Assembly: GCF_029522115.1 (NCBI RefSeq)
Contig: NZ_JAKWFK010000003.1
Location: forward strand, 62,001 to 126,000
Length of the DNA stretch: 64,000 bases
Direction: 5' to 3'
DNA from: Trinickia sp. Y13
GTDB lineage: Bacteria; Pseudomonadota; Gammaproteobacteria; Burkholderiales; Burkholderiaceae
The notes under the pieces are model-generated. The model saw only the letters and a list, made by a program, of their open reading frames with translations. It was not told where the DNA came from and made no database searches. Position numbers and translations under genes: made by a program. Shown in pieces: positions 35,317-43,235 of the stretch (position 1 is the first letter of the stretch; every line of letters begins with the position of its first letter).

Positions 35317-35396
35317 CGTAAGGCCCCCACTAGGAGGAACCCTGCCGTTGCGGCCCGATCCTTTCTGTCGGCGAGCAAACCGGCGATACTTTCGCC

Positions 35397-36470
35397 ATGA
35401 ATAGGCCCGATCGCAACCGACCCTCACATCGCCCTCGCACCGGCGAAGAGCAGCCCCCCGGCAACGCGCGCCGGCGACCGAGCGGGCGTGTCACGCTCGA
35501 TGAAGTCGCGCAGCGGGCGCGCGTCAGCACGATGACGGTGTCGCGCGCGCTGCGCGATCCGTCGCTCGTCTCGCCCAGCGTGCTCGAGCGCGTGCAAGCC
35601 GCGGTGGCCGAGCTCGGCTACATTCCGAATCGCGCTGCGCGCACGCTCGCATCGGCGCGCTCCAAACTGATCGGCGTGCTCGTGCCGTCCCTGTCCAACG
35701 CCGTGTTCGTGGAAACCATCGCGGCCGTGCAAGACTGCGTCGGCCCCGCAGGCTATCAATTGTTGATCGGCAACACGGGGTACTCGCCGGCTCGGCAGGC
35801 CGAGTTGCTCTCGGCCTATCTCTCGCACGCACCGGACGGCTTCCTCGTGGCCGGCATCGATAATTCGAACGCGGTGCGTCGTCAATTGGCCGCGGCGAAG
35901 GTGCCGCTCGTGCACATGTTCGATCTCGTGCCGGGGAAAGAGGGTTCTGTCGGATTCTCGCAGCGGCGCGCGGGATTCGCGATCGGCGCGCATTTGGTTG
36001 AGCGAGGCGCACGCCGCCCGGCTTTTCTCGCTGCGCAATTGGATCCGCGAACGATGCAGCGGCGTGCGGGCTTTCGGCGCGCGCTGCGCGCGGCCGGGCT
36101 CGATGCATCGCTCGAAGCGTTGACCGAAGATCCGTCGGATGCCGCGGTGGGCAGCCGGTTGCTGCGCGAGTTGCTCGAGAAGGCGCCCGACTGCGACGCC
36201 GTGTTTTGCTGCAACGACGATCTCGCGCTCGGTGTGCTGTTCGAATGTCGACGGCGAGGGATTGCGGTGCCGGAGGAACTTGCTGTAGTCGGCTTCAACG
36301 ATCTGCCCTTCGCGGCGGTGTCCTCGCCTTCGATCACGACCGTGGCGACGCCGCGCTACGCGATCGGCTTCGAAGCGGCGCGCATGCTGTTGCAGATCAT
36401 CAATGACGAGGCGCCCGCCAAGCATCGCATCGATCTCGGGTTCGAGTTAGTGGTGCGGGAAAGTGCGTAG
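35397..36470 (+). CDS. LacI-family transcriptional regulator (GntR-like)
   Basis: A 357-residue repressor. Residues about 31-85 hold the LacI HTH and hinge (VTLDEVAQRARVSTMTVSRAL, LGYIPNRAARTLASARS). The C-terminal two-thirds is a periplasmic-binding-protein-like sensor with IGVLVPSLSNAVFVETI and ELAVVGFNDLPFAAVSSPSIT. The N-terminal 30 residues are basic and low in complexity. The gene is divergent from the orphan sugar-binding protein and shares with it a 16-bp operator. It most likely responds to gluconate or a related sugar acid. The ribosome-binding site is poor. Confidence 0.88.
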   Translation: MNRPDRNRPSHRPRTGEEQPPGNARRRPSGRVTLDEVAQRARVSTMTVSRALRDPSLVSPSVLERVQAAVAELGYIPNRAARTLASARSKLIGVLVPSLSNAVFVETIAAVQDCVGPAGYQLLIGNTGYSPARQAELLSAYLSHAPDGFLVAGIDNSNAVRRQLAAAKVPLVHMFDLVPGKEGSVGFSQRRAGFAIGAHLVERGARRPAFLAAQLDPRTMQRRAGFRRALRAAGLDASLEALTEDPSDAAVGSRLLRELLEKAPDCDAVFCCNDDLALGVLFECRRRGIAVPEELAVVGFNDLPFAAVSSPSITTVATPRYAIGFEAARMLLQIINDEAPAKHRIDLGFELVVRESA

Positions 36471-36605
36471 TTTCGCGTTCGCACTGCGTCGATTCACTGG
36501 GCAAAAGCGTGGGGCGGATGCGGCGTGCGCGCTCGCGTAGGCATCGAGGCTGCGACGCTGATACTATTGTCGTCCCGAATCAGGTACGCGGTGACAGGAT
36601 AAAGC

Positions 36606-37340
36606 ATGGGTTTCGAGCAACTGGCCGCGCTTAAGGCGCAGCTGACGAAAGAAGCGAAGTTGAAAAAGCAGCAGGAACAGGCGACTGAAAGACCGGCTGC
36701 GAAAAAAGTGCCGAAGCCGGAAGCGAAGCCGGACCGGCCTGCGCGTCCCGCTCGCCCTGCACGGACCGGCGCAAACGCGCGCGCGAGCGAGAAGGCGCCA
36801 CCGGTCGATCCGGTCGTGCGCGTGATCGGCAAGCTGCAGAAGCGTTTTCCGGCAGCTTTTCCAAAGAATCCGGCCCCAAAAGTGCCATTGAAGGTGGGCA
36901 TTTTGGCCGATCTGATCGCGCAGGCGTCGCAATTGCAGCTCAGCGAGGCGGAAATTCGCGAGGCCGTCAGCACGTGGTGCCGCGGCAGCCGTTACTGGGC
37001 TTGCTTGACCGACGGCGCCGCCCGTGTCGATCTGACGGGCGCGCCTGCGGGTGAAGTGACGGCGCGCGATGCCGCGTTCGCACGTAATCAGGCGAAGGGC
37101 GGTGCGGGTGCACGGCGCAAGGCGCGCGGCAAACCGGGAGCGGCGAACGCCGAGGCCGGCGCTGCCGTGGCGACCGCGGCGGAGGCTGGATCGGGTGCCG
37201 AAGCTGGTGCTGAAACGGAGCAAGCGAGCGATGCCCAACCGGAAGGGGCACGGCCAAACGAAGCGCAAGCAAACGAAGCGCAAGCCGAAGGCGTCGAATC
37301 GGGTAGCGCACCGGCCGAGCGCGATTCCCTCGGGTCGTAG
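36606..37340 (+). CDS. ProQ/FinO-family RNA-binding protein
   Basis: A 244-residue protein. Residues 1-65 are a charged, Lys/Pro/Ala-rich lead (LKAQLTKEAKLKKQQEQ, RPARPARPARTGANAR). Residues about 66-145 are the FinO/ProQ domain: VVRVIGKLQKRFPAAFPKN, PLKVGILADLIAQASQLQLS and AVSTWCRGSRYWACLTDGA (in part). The rest is a disordered Ala/Glu/Gln tail with repeats of NEAQ. Such proteins bind structured small RNAs and mRNA 3' ends. It is likely a global RNA chaperone; no plasmid genes are nearby. The ATG follows AGGATAAAGC. Confidence 0.9.
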   Translation: MGFEQLAALKAQLTKEAKLKKQQEQATERPAAKKVPKPEAKPDRPARPARPARTGANARASEKAPPVDPVVRVIGKLQKRFPAAFPKNPAPKVPLKVGILADLIAQASQLQLSEAEIREAVSTWCRGSRYWACLTDGAARVDLTGAPAGEVTARDAAFARNQAKGGAGARRKARGKPGAANAEAGAAVATAAEAGSGAEAGAETEQASDAQPEGARPNEAQANEAQAEGVESGSAPAERDSLGS

Positions 37341-37351
37341 GCTGCATATAC

Positions 37352-37379
37352 GCGGCGCGTCGGCGAAGCGACGTGCCGC
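37352..37379. terminator. Hairpin between convergent ProQ and YidB genes
   Basis: Arms at 37352-37362 and 37369-37379 pair over 11 bp with one mismatch around a six-base loop. It begins 12 bp after the ProQ-family stop and is followed by GTTGTTC. A terminator for that gene is likely, possibly acting in both directions. Confidence 0.55.
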
Positions 37380-37444
37380 GTTGTTCGAGTCCTTTTGCAC
37401 GCAGCCCCCACGGGCTGCTGTCGAGAGCGAGCCGCTTGGCTCGA

Positions 37445-37897
37445 TCACCCTTGGCGATTGCCCAGGAATCCCTCGATGAAGGAACCGATCCCTCCTGCGC
37501 CTTGGATCGAACTGAGCACGCTGGCCACGTCGATCTGGCCTGACGGCGGCGTTTCGCCGTTCGGCGTCGCATGGTTCAGCACGTGCGGGAGTATTTGCGC
37601 GAGCAACGCCGATGCTTGTTCGGGCGGCACGCCCACCTTGCTCGCCAGTTGGCTCAATGCGTCCGAGCCGACCACATTCTGCAGCGTTTCGGGCGAGACC
37701 GATTGGTTCGGCCCTGCGCCGATCCACGACTGAACGATATCGCCCAGGCCATGCTCGTGGAACTTCTGCACGAGTCCATTGATCCCGCCTGGCTGATTGT
37801 TGACGAACTCCATCACGGCGCTGAGCAGGTTCTGGTGTGGTTGACCGTCTGCGTTCGTTTGGCCGAGCGCAGAGCCGATCATATCGAGTAGACCCAT
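37445..37897 (-). CDS. YidB family protein (DUF937)
   Basis: A 150-residue Gly/Gln-rich protein. It opens MGLLDMIGSALGQ and has FVNNQPGGINGLVQKFHEHGLGDIVQSWIG and SVSPETLQNVVGSDALSQLASKVGV (both in part), the YidB/DUF937 signature. The family has no established function; it is common in proteobacteria and thought soluble. The start is the ATG after CAGGAGC; the longer open frame runs through the neighbour gene and is spurious. It is downstream of the helix-hairpin-helix gene but separated by two hairpins. Confidence 0.9.
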   Translation of the reverse strand: MGLLDMIGSALGQTNADGQPHQNLLSAVMEFVNNQPGGINGLVQKFHEHGLGDIVQSWIGAGPNQSVSPETLQNVVGSDALSQLASKVGVPPEQASALLAQILPHVLNHATPNGETPPSGQIDVASVLSSIQGAGGIGSFIEGFLGNRQG

Positions 37898-37910
37898 GTC
37901 GATGCTCCTG

Positions 37911-37944
37911 AAAAAAACGATGGCGCCCAGCGGTGTGGGGCGCC
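37911..37944 (-). terminator. Intrinsic terminator after the helix-hairpin-helix gene
   Basis: On the minus strand, perfect seven-base arms GGCGCCC/GGGCGCC (37938-37944 with 37922-37928) are followed four bases later by seven T residues (37911-37917). It ends transcription coming from 38502 and lies just upstream of the YidB ribosome-binding site. Confidence 0.85.
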
Positions 37945-37952
37945 TAAAGGAA

Positions 37953-37977
37953 CGCCTCGCGCGATGCAAGCGAGGCG
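37953..37977. terminator. Second hairpin preceding the T-run terminator
   Basis: Perfect eight-base arms CGCCTCGC and GCGAGGCG (37953-37960 and 37970-37977) sit between the helix-hairpin-helix stop and the T-run terminator. It has no T-run of its own; it may stabilise the transcript end or work in tandem with the next hairpin. Confidence 0.45.
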
Positions 37978-38007
37978 GGCGTGTGCCTAGCGGCCGGATG
38001 CTGTAGC

Positions 38008-38502
38008 TCAGGCGCCAGATGCAGCTGAAGCAGCTTTCGTCTTCTCTTTCTTCTTCTTTTTCGATTTCGATTCGCGGGCGCCGGATTGCGGCATCGATGC
38101 GCCGCTTGCAGCAGGTGCGGCCGCCGCACGCTTGCCCGCTTTCGCGGAGGGAGGTGCGGCCGATGGCGCTGTCGGTGTGGTCGTAGTTGTCGTTGTCGAA
38201 GGCGCGGTCTTGGCGCTCGTTCCACGAGGCGGCGCCGACGAGCCGTTGATCGTTAGGCCTTCCGCTTCGAGCTTGGCGACCGATTTCGGCCCCAATCCTT
38301 TGACTCGATTGGCCAAGTCGTCGGCGTCCTTGAAACGGCCCTTGGCGCGTTCGTCGATGATGGCCTTCGATTTGACTGGCCCGAGGCCTTTGAGGGCCTC
38401 GAGGGCGGCCTGATCTGCGCTGTTGACCTCGACCGATGCGGCGAGGGCAGTCGACATCGAGACGATCAGTGCGGCGAGCAGCAATAGCAGCTTTTTGAGC
38501 AT
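38008..38502 (-). CDS. ComEA-like helix-hairpin-helix protein, exported
   Basis: A 164-residue protein. Residues 1-21 are a signal peptide (MLKKLLLLLAALIVSMSTALA). Residues about 22-85 contain two helix-hairpin-helix motifs (VEVNSADQAALEALKGLGPVK and LANRVKGLGPKSVAKLEAEG, in part), the DNA-binding unit of ComEA, the periplasmic competence protein. The C-terminal 80 residues are low complexity: a threonine run, alanine-rich stretches and a basic KSKKKKKEKTK end. The tail is longer than in typical ComEA. No other competence gene is nearby. Confidence 0.87.
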   Translation of the reverse strand: MLKKLLLLLAALIVSMSTALAASVEVNSADQAALEALKGLGPVKSKAIIDERAKGRFKDADDLANRVKGLGPKSVAKLEAEGLTINGSSAPPRGTSAKTAPSTTTTTTTPTAPSAAPPSAKAGKRAAAAPAASGASMPQSGARESKSKKKKKEKTKAASAASGA

Positions 38503-38774
38503 GGCGAGACTCCCGTTCGACGAGCATATCGATGAAGCGATGGTCGCGCCGCCACCTCAAATTCGGGCACGAAGTCTTCTTCCCAATCCGATCAACAACT
38601 TACGCCGCTAATCTGCAGCTTGTCCACAGCATTGCCAACAGAATGTGGGGATAACTCTTTCGCTCCCTCGCGCGTCGCGCGCGAACAGCAACGTGTGCTC
38701 ACTATGTGGGTGTGGCGCCGCGTGGCCTGTGCGCTACCGCACATGCCGACGCACATGCACACGCGACATTTTGG

Positions 38775-39440
38775 CTACGACGTGATGTCCGCCTGATGAC
38801 TGCTCAACGCATCGCGCATCACCTTACCGGCTGCTTCGATGTGTTCCTTCGTGAGCCGCTTCGCAAGACGTTTGTCCTTCGCCTCGACCGCTTCGAGGAT
38901 TTGCAGATGCTCGGCGAACGATGTGCCTTGCCATGAGGCGAGCTGCCAGACGAGCCGCAAATAGCGATCGGCTTTCTGCCATAGCGATTCGAGCACGTTC
39001 ATCAAATGCTGTTTGCCGCATGGCGCGTAGATCGCACGATGAAATGCCCAGTTGTCCTTGGACCACTGGTCGACGTCTCGCGCTTTGCGATCGAGTTCGA
39101 GGATCGCGCGCGCCGCGGCGGCGTCTTGCGCTGTGAATGCCTCGATGGCCGAATCCAATGCGAGCAGTTCGAGCGCGACGCGCATCGCTTGCAATTGCTC
39201 GGCTTCGTCGCGCGTCATGGCCGAAACGAAGGCGCCCCGGTTCGGAATGATCGTGACGAACCCTAGCGCCTCGAGCTGCGCAAACGCTTCGCGCACGGGG
39301 ATGTGGCTCGTGCCGTACTCCTGCGCGATTTTGTCTTGCCGCAGTTGCGCGCCAGGGGCCAATTCCCCGCGCAGGATGCGGGCGCGCAGCCGCTCGGCAA
39401 GCGAGTCCGAAAAAAACTTTGCAGTCGGCGACTTCTTCAT
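38775..39440 (-). CDS. GntR-family regulator, FadR/FCD subfamily
   Basis: A 221-residue regulator. Residues 10-75 are the winged HTH (SLAERLRARILRGELAPGAQL, GTSHIPVREAFAQLEALGFV). Residues 85-215 are the all-helical FCD ligand domain with NWAFHRAIYAPCGKQHLMNVL and the histidines (FAEHLQILEAV) that bind metal in FadR-type sensors. The gene is divergent from a PLP aminotransferase. A perfect AT-rich palindrome overlaps its own start codon, leaving no room for a ribosome-binding site. Confidence 0.9.
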   Translation of the reverse strand: MKKSPTAKFFSDSLAERLRARILRGELAPGAQLRQDKIAQEYGTSHIPVREAFAQLEALGFVTIIPNRGAFVSAMTRDEAEQLQAMRVALELLALDSAIEAFTAQDAAAARAILELDRKARDVDQWSKDNWAFHRAIYAPCGKQHLMNVLESLWQKADRYLRLVWQLASWQGTSFAEHLQILEAVEAKDKRLAKRLTKEHIEAAGKVMRDALSSHQADITS

Positions 39441-39455
39441 TTTAATATATTAAAA
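39440..39455. promoter_or_regulatory. Perfect palindrome TTTTAATATATTAAAA, candidate GntR operator
   Basis: A 16-bp fully symmetric AT-only element in otherwise GC-rich DNA. It abuts the GntR start codon and lies 25 bp upstream of the aminotransferase start. TATATT within it could also be a -10 element for the regulator gene. I infer an autoregulatory operator covering both promoters. Confidence 0.7.
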
Positions 39456-39480
39456 CACTATCGAAACGGAGGAGGTGCGC

Positions 39481-40638
39481 ATGACGGTCTCTCGTTTGAA
39501 AGACATTCCGGGTATCGGCGTCGATAAGATGGGGGATGCCGCCGATGCCCAACGCAACCGCGACATTTTACGGCTCGAGAATCTCGATACCGACTTGAGG
39601 CCGCCGGCGGCAGCGATCGCGCGCACGCACGAAGCGATCGACGACGACGATGCCAACAGTTACTTGCCGTTTACGGGGCAGGTGGCATTGCGCGAGGCGG
39701 TCGTCGCGCGCATGCGGCGATCGACCGGCAGCGACTACGATCCGAGCACCGAGTGCATCGTGTCGGCGGGCGGCCTTGCGGGGATCCTCAACGTTTTGCT
39801 GTCGATCCTCGAGCCAGGCGACGAGGTCGTGCTGACCGATCCCACCTACGCCGGGCTGATCAATCGCGTGCGGCTCGCGGGCGGCGTACCGAAGTTCGCT
39901 CGGCTGATTCCCGGTGCGCACGGATGGCGCCTCGATCTCGACTCGCTTGTCTCGGCGGTCGGTCCGCGCACGAGAGCGTTGCTCGTGATGTCCCCGTCGA
40001 TGCCGAGCGGCTTCGTCGCGAATGCGCAGGAGTGGGATGCGATTGCCGTGCAGTGCCGTAGCGCCAACGCCTGGCTCGTCTACGACGCCGCGATGGAGCG
40101 GATCGTTTTCGACGGCCGTCCCGTCATTCACCCCGCGTCATTGCCGGGCATGCGCGAACGGACCATTACAGTGGGATCGGTATCGAAAGAATTGCGGATG
40201 ATCGGATGGCGCGTGGGATGGATCGTCGGTCCGGCGCCAATCATGGCCGACATTCGCTTGACGAGCCTTTCGAACGTCGTATGTCAGGTCGGCATCGGTA
40301 TGCCGGGTGCAGCCGCGGCGCTCACATGCGCCGACGACGGGGTGGTGCAAGCCGTCGCGCAATGGCAGGCGCGGCGAGATTGCTTGCTGGCGGAGCTGAA
40401 GGACCTGCCGGTGATTCGTCCGGATGGCGGCTGGTCCCTGCTGATCGACACGGAGCAGTTGGGATTGCCCTCCGACGAAGCATCGCGTTTGTTGCTCGCG
40501 AAAGCGGATGTCGCGGCCACGCCAATGCAAGGATGGGGGCCGCAAGCGGGACGATATCTGCGCTTGGTCTTCGCCAATGAACCGGTTCAGAGGCTGGCCG
40601 ATTTTCGAACGCGGGTGCGCGGCGCGTGGGGCGTATAG
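39481..40638 (+). CDS. PLP-dependent aminotransferase, class I/II (fold type I)
   Basis: A 385-residue enzyme. The PLP lysine is Lys236 in VGSVSKELRMIGWRVGW; YDAAME (Asp202) should contact the pyridine nitrogen; SAGGLAGILNVLLSIL and DEVVLTDPTYAG are cofactor-site blocks; GRYLRLVFAN holds the substrate-carboxylate arginine. Oddly, the usual NPTG motif reads MPSG (174-177), so the asparagine that touches the PLP oxygen is a methionine. The start ATG follows GGAGGAGG. The divergent FCD regulator and shared palindrome suggest substrate-induced expression for amino-acid use. Confidence 0.88.
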   Translation: MTVSRLKDIPGIGVDKMGDAADAQRNRDILRLENLDTDLRPPAAAIARTHEAIDDDDANSYLPFTGQVALREAVVARMRRSTGSDYDPSTECIVSAGGLAGILNVLLSILEPGDEVVLTDPTYAGLINRVRLAGGVPKFARLIPGAHGWRLDLDSLVSAVGPRTRALLVMSPSMPSGFVANAQEWDAIAVQCRSANAWLVYDAAMERIVFDGRPVIHPASLPGMRERTITVGSVSKELRMIGWRVGWIVGPAPIMADIRLTSLSNVVCQVGIGMPGAAAALTCADDGVVQAVAQWQARRDCLLAELKDLPVIRPDGGWSLLIDTEQLGLPSDEASRLLLAKADVAATPMQGWGPQAGRYLRLVFANEPVQRLADFRTRVRGAWGV

Positions 40639-40691
40639 GGCAACGCAGCCGCCTCGCCGGCGGCGTGCGCTGCAGGGCTCGTCGAGAAAGG

Positions 40692-41126
40692 CTATGCGGC
40701 GGCCGGAAGCCAACCTTGCGCGGTGTATTCGAAGATCATTTTCACGTCGACTTTGCGGTCGAGATCGGCAATGCGCTCGATCAACTCTTTGAGCCTTACA
40801 TTGCCGTCGATCGTTTCCAAATAAATGGCGCGGAACATGCGATCGGCCGTCTTCGGAATCTTTCCGCGCTTTTCCCACAGCGCGACGGTTTGCTCTGAGG
40901 TGCCGAGCAAGTCTGCGAGGCGGTGCTGCGATAAGTCCAGCTCCTTTCGCAAGAAGCGAAACTCGGCGCCGGTAAGGTAGCTCTTGCGGGCGAGCGCTTT
41001 GCCGATGGCCCGATGCAGGCCGTCGGCGTCTTCGATCGATACGGCTTTCCCGTAATGTGTTTTGCGTACGTGATAACCGTTCGCCAGCCACACGTTTTGT
41101 AATCCGATTTCTGTGTAGTGGTACAT
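40692..41126 (-). CDS. HTH antitoxin-like regulator
   Basis: A 144-residue protein. Residues about 53-110 form a helix-turn-helix (FRFLRKELDLSQHRLADLLGTSEQTVALWEK, in part). The N-terminal 45 residues (YHYTEIGLQNVWLANGYHV) form a distinct domain seen in antitoxin-like regulators. It follows a DUF4258 gene by 14 bp in the same direction. Together they look like a type II toxin-antitoxin pair, in which this protein would bind both partner and promoter; that is inference from the arrangement. Confidence 0.8.
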   Translation of the reverse strand: MYHYTEIGLQNVWLANGYHVRKTHYGKAVSIEDADGLHRAIGKALARKSYLTGAEFRFLRKELDLSQHRLADLLGTSEQTVALWEKRGKIPKTADRMFRAIYLETIDGNVRLKELIERIADLDRKVDVKMIFEYTAQGWLPAAA

Positions 41127-41140
41127 GGCCTGCCCTCAGC

Positions 41141-41461
41141 TCAATAAACCGTGATAACCGTCACCCAATTGCCCTGACCGTCCCGCTCGAGCGCGGCAGC
41201 GACGGTCACTTCGTCTCCCGCGTGCCGGCGGGTCAGCGTGCATTGCCAGTTGCCGTGAATGTTGACGTGCGCCGGCTCGCAGACGCTACCGTTGCGCAGG
41301 CAGTCATAGACCTGCGTCGGCGTGATCTTGCGCTGCTTCATCCGCTTTTTCGCGTGCGGCGAAAAAAAGACACGCGACGTGTCGGTCGCGGCCTCGCGGA
41401 TCATTCGTTTCAGGTTGTCGTCGTTGAGTGTGAAGACGATGGACTGGCTTGGTATACCCAT
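41141..41461 (-). CDS. DUF4258 protein, possible toxin partner
   Basis: A 106-residue protein. FFSPHAKKRMKQRKITPTQVY is the DUF4258 core with its conserved His and Arg/Lys residues, and WQCTLTRRHAGDEVTVAAALE follows; these small basic domains resemble RelE/BrnT-type nucleases. The start ATG is only four bases from a perfect TATAAT with no ribosome-binding site, suggesting a leaderless mRNA. A GGTATACC palindrome lies just inside the coding start. It is followed by the HTH gene. Confidence 0.75.
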   Translation of the reverse strand: MGIPSQSIVFTLNDDNLKRMIREAATDTSRVFFSPHAKKRMKQRKITPTQVYDCLRNGSVCEPAHVNIHGNWQCTLTRRHAGDEVTVAAALERDGQGNWVTVITVY

Positions 41462-41465
41462 AATT

Positions 41466-41471
41466 ATTATA
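41466..41471 (-). promoter_or_regulatory. TATAAT -10 element four bases from the DUF4258 start
   Basis: On the minus strand TATAAT is followed by AATT and then ATG. A TTGCAT lies 14 bases upstream, short of the ideal spacing. Transcription would begin at or next to the A of the start codon. Confidence 0.6.
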
Positions 41472-41662
41472 GGTTCTGCGCCAAAATGCAAGTCCCGCTT
41501 GTGCGGATGCCTTATCGCCGTGCGACGCGCGCTGCGCAATCGCTCGATGTGCCCGTGTCCAACGGCATGCGGATCGGTATCGATCTCAAGCGGATGCACG
41601 GCGCGGCATGATCCGTGCTGCTGGCTCCGAAAAACCAGACATCACGCACGGACCCATCCCCT

Positions 41663-42832
41663 ATGACTGACAAGACTGAACCGTCCCGCGCGCTGGCGCG
41701 TCTCTCAACCGCGTTGACGATCGCATGCGCTGCATTCGCGGCGGCTCCGGCATGCGCGGCCGTTTCGATGTCCGAGTCAGGCTACGGCACGACGCGCGCC
41801 GGCCAAGCCGTGCGGCAATATGCTTTTACCAACCGCTACGGCGTGACGTTGAAAGTCATTACCTACGGCGGCATCGTGACGGAACTCGATATGCCGGACC
41901 GGCGCGGCCAGGTCGAGAACATCGTGCTCGGTTTGTCCTCGCTGCGCGACTACGAGCGCCACAACGGCAACATCCATTTTGGCGCGTTGATTGGCCGCTA
42001 TGCGAATAGGATCGCCGATGGACGCTTTTCGCTCGATGGCCATGAGTACCGATTGCCGGTCAATGACCCGCCCAATACTTTGCATGGCGGGCCCGATAGC
42101 TTCGATGCGAAAGTTTGGACGCCTGTCCGTACTTTCGAGGAGCCGACGGAGGCGGGGGTGCAATTGCGCTACGTCAGTCCCGATGGCGAGAACGGTTTTC
42201 CGGGGAAATTGACCGTCGATGTGACGTACACCCTGACGGACGATGACGAGGTGCGCATCGACTATCGGGCGACGACGGACAAGGATACCGTCGTCAATTT
42301 GACCAATCACAGCTACTTCAACCTCGCCGGAGAAGCGAGCGGCAGCGTGGAGCGGCAGATGATCGAGATCGCCGCGTCGCGTTATACGCCGACCGACCGG
42401 CATGCGATTCCCACCGGCGCGATCAGCGATGTGAGCGGCACGCCGATGGATTTGCGCGGCCTGGCACCGATCGGCTCGCACCTGAGAGACGATTTCCCGC
42501 AGACCCTCTGGGCGCACGGTTACGACCAAAATTGGGTGCTGGACAATGGCGGCCGCGACACGCCTTCGTTCGCCGCGCGCGCCTACGATCCCGATTCCGG
42601 ACGCACGCTCGATTTATACACGACGCAGCCGGGGTTGCAGTTCTATACGTCGAACGGGCTCGACGGCAGCGTGGTGGGGCGCTCGGGTATCGCCTATCGG
42701 CAAACCGATGGATTCGCGCTCGAGGCCGAGCATTTTCCCGACTCGCCCAATCATCCGGAATTCCCGACGACCGAGCTCAAGCCGGGACAGACGTTGCATG
42801 AGACGACGCTTTGGCGTCTCGGAGTGCGCTAG
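41663..42832 (+). CDS. galM: Exported aldose 1-epimerase (galactose mutarotase)
   Basis: A 389-residue mutarotase. Residues about 1-33 form a signal peptide (LSTALTIACAAFAAAPACAA). Catalytic histidines are in NTLHGGPDSFD and NLTNHSYFNLAGE, and the base glutamate near the C-terminus is in FALEAEHFPDSPNHPEFP. It interconverts alpha and beta anomers of sugars such as galactose or glucose, here in the periplasm. No gal operon is adjacent; the next gene, 403 bp on, is an exported glycoside hydrolase, suggesting outside-the-cell sugar handling. The ribosome-binding site is weak. Confidence 0.9.
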   Translation: MTDKTEPSRALARLSTALTIACAAFAAAPACAAVSMSESGYGTTRAGQAVRQYAFTNRYGVTLKVITYGGIVTELDMPDRRGQVENIVLGLSSLRDYERHNGNIHFGALIGRYANRIADGRFSLDGHEYRLPVNDPPNTLHGGPDSFDAKVWTPVRTFEEPTEAGVQLRYVSPDGENGFPGKLTVDVTYTLTDDDEVRIDYRATTDKDTVVNLTNHSYFNLAGEASGSVERQMIEIAASRYTPTDRHAIPTGAISDVSGTPMDLRGLAPIGSHLRDDFPQTLWAHGYDQNWVLDNGGRDTPSFAARAYDPDSGRTLDLYTTQPGLQFYTSNGLDGSVVGRSGIAYRQTDGFALEAEHFPDSPNHPEFPTTELKPGQTLHETTLWRLGVR

Positions 42833-43235
42833 CTTCGTGCCGGTCAGCAACTGCGCTGCCAGCGCCGCATTGCCGAGCCTCGCCGAGCATTGCGCGAAGC
42901 GAGGCGCAAACGTGCGTGAGGGCCGAGATGAATCGGCCGATATCGCCTTGTCCGCATCGGGTACTCGCCGGTAGAAAAACAATAGCCTCGCACTGCGCGC
43001 CCACGGCTGCGAGGACCGAAAACGACGAGGGGATCGACGCGCGCGATCGTTCCCCGCCAGCCGTCGGTCGAGTACCCGATTCGAGTCCTGTATGAAGGGA
43101 GTAGAAAAAACTACCGCCACGTCTACGAGAAAAAAGCTGAAATCGATTCGAACTCTTTCGGCTGCCTCATGGTCAGAGTGCGCGACCTCGCAAGGGTCGT
43201 ACCTAACTCTCTATTACTCGCCATGGAGGCAATTT
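42833..43235. other. 403-bp intergenic region before the glycoside hydrolase
   Basis: No gene supported. A hairpin with arms GCCTCGC/GCGAGGC lies near 42879-42906 and may end the epimerase transcript, though no T-run follows. The right part is A-rich (runs of A near 43107 and 43131) and probably holds the hydrolase promoter. ATGGAGGCAATTT ends the gap as ribosome-binding site for GTG 43236. Confidence 0.6.

Noticed and set aside
38620-38654. DnaA-box-like TTGTCCACA and TGTGGGGATAA
   Set aside because: One has a mismatch and the other an extra base; no AT-rich unwinding region or dnaA/parA genes nearby, so not an origin.
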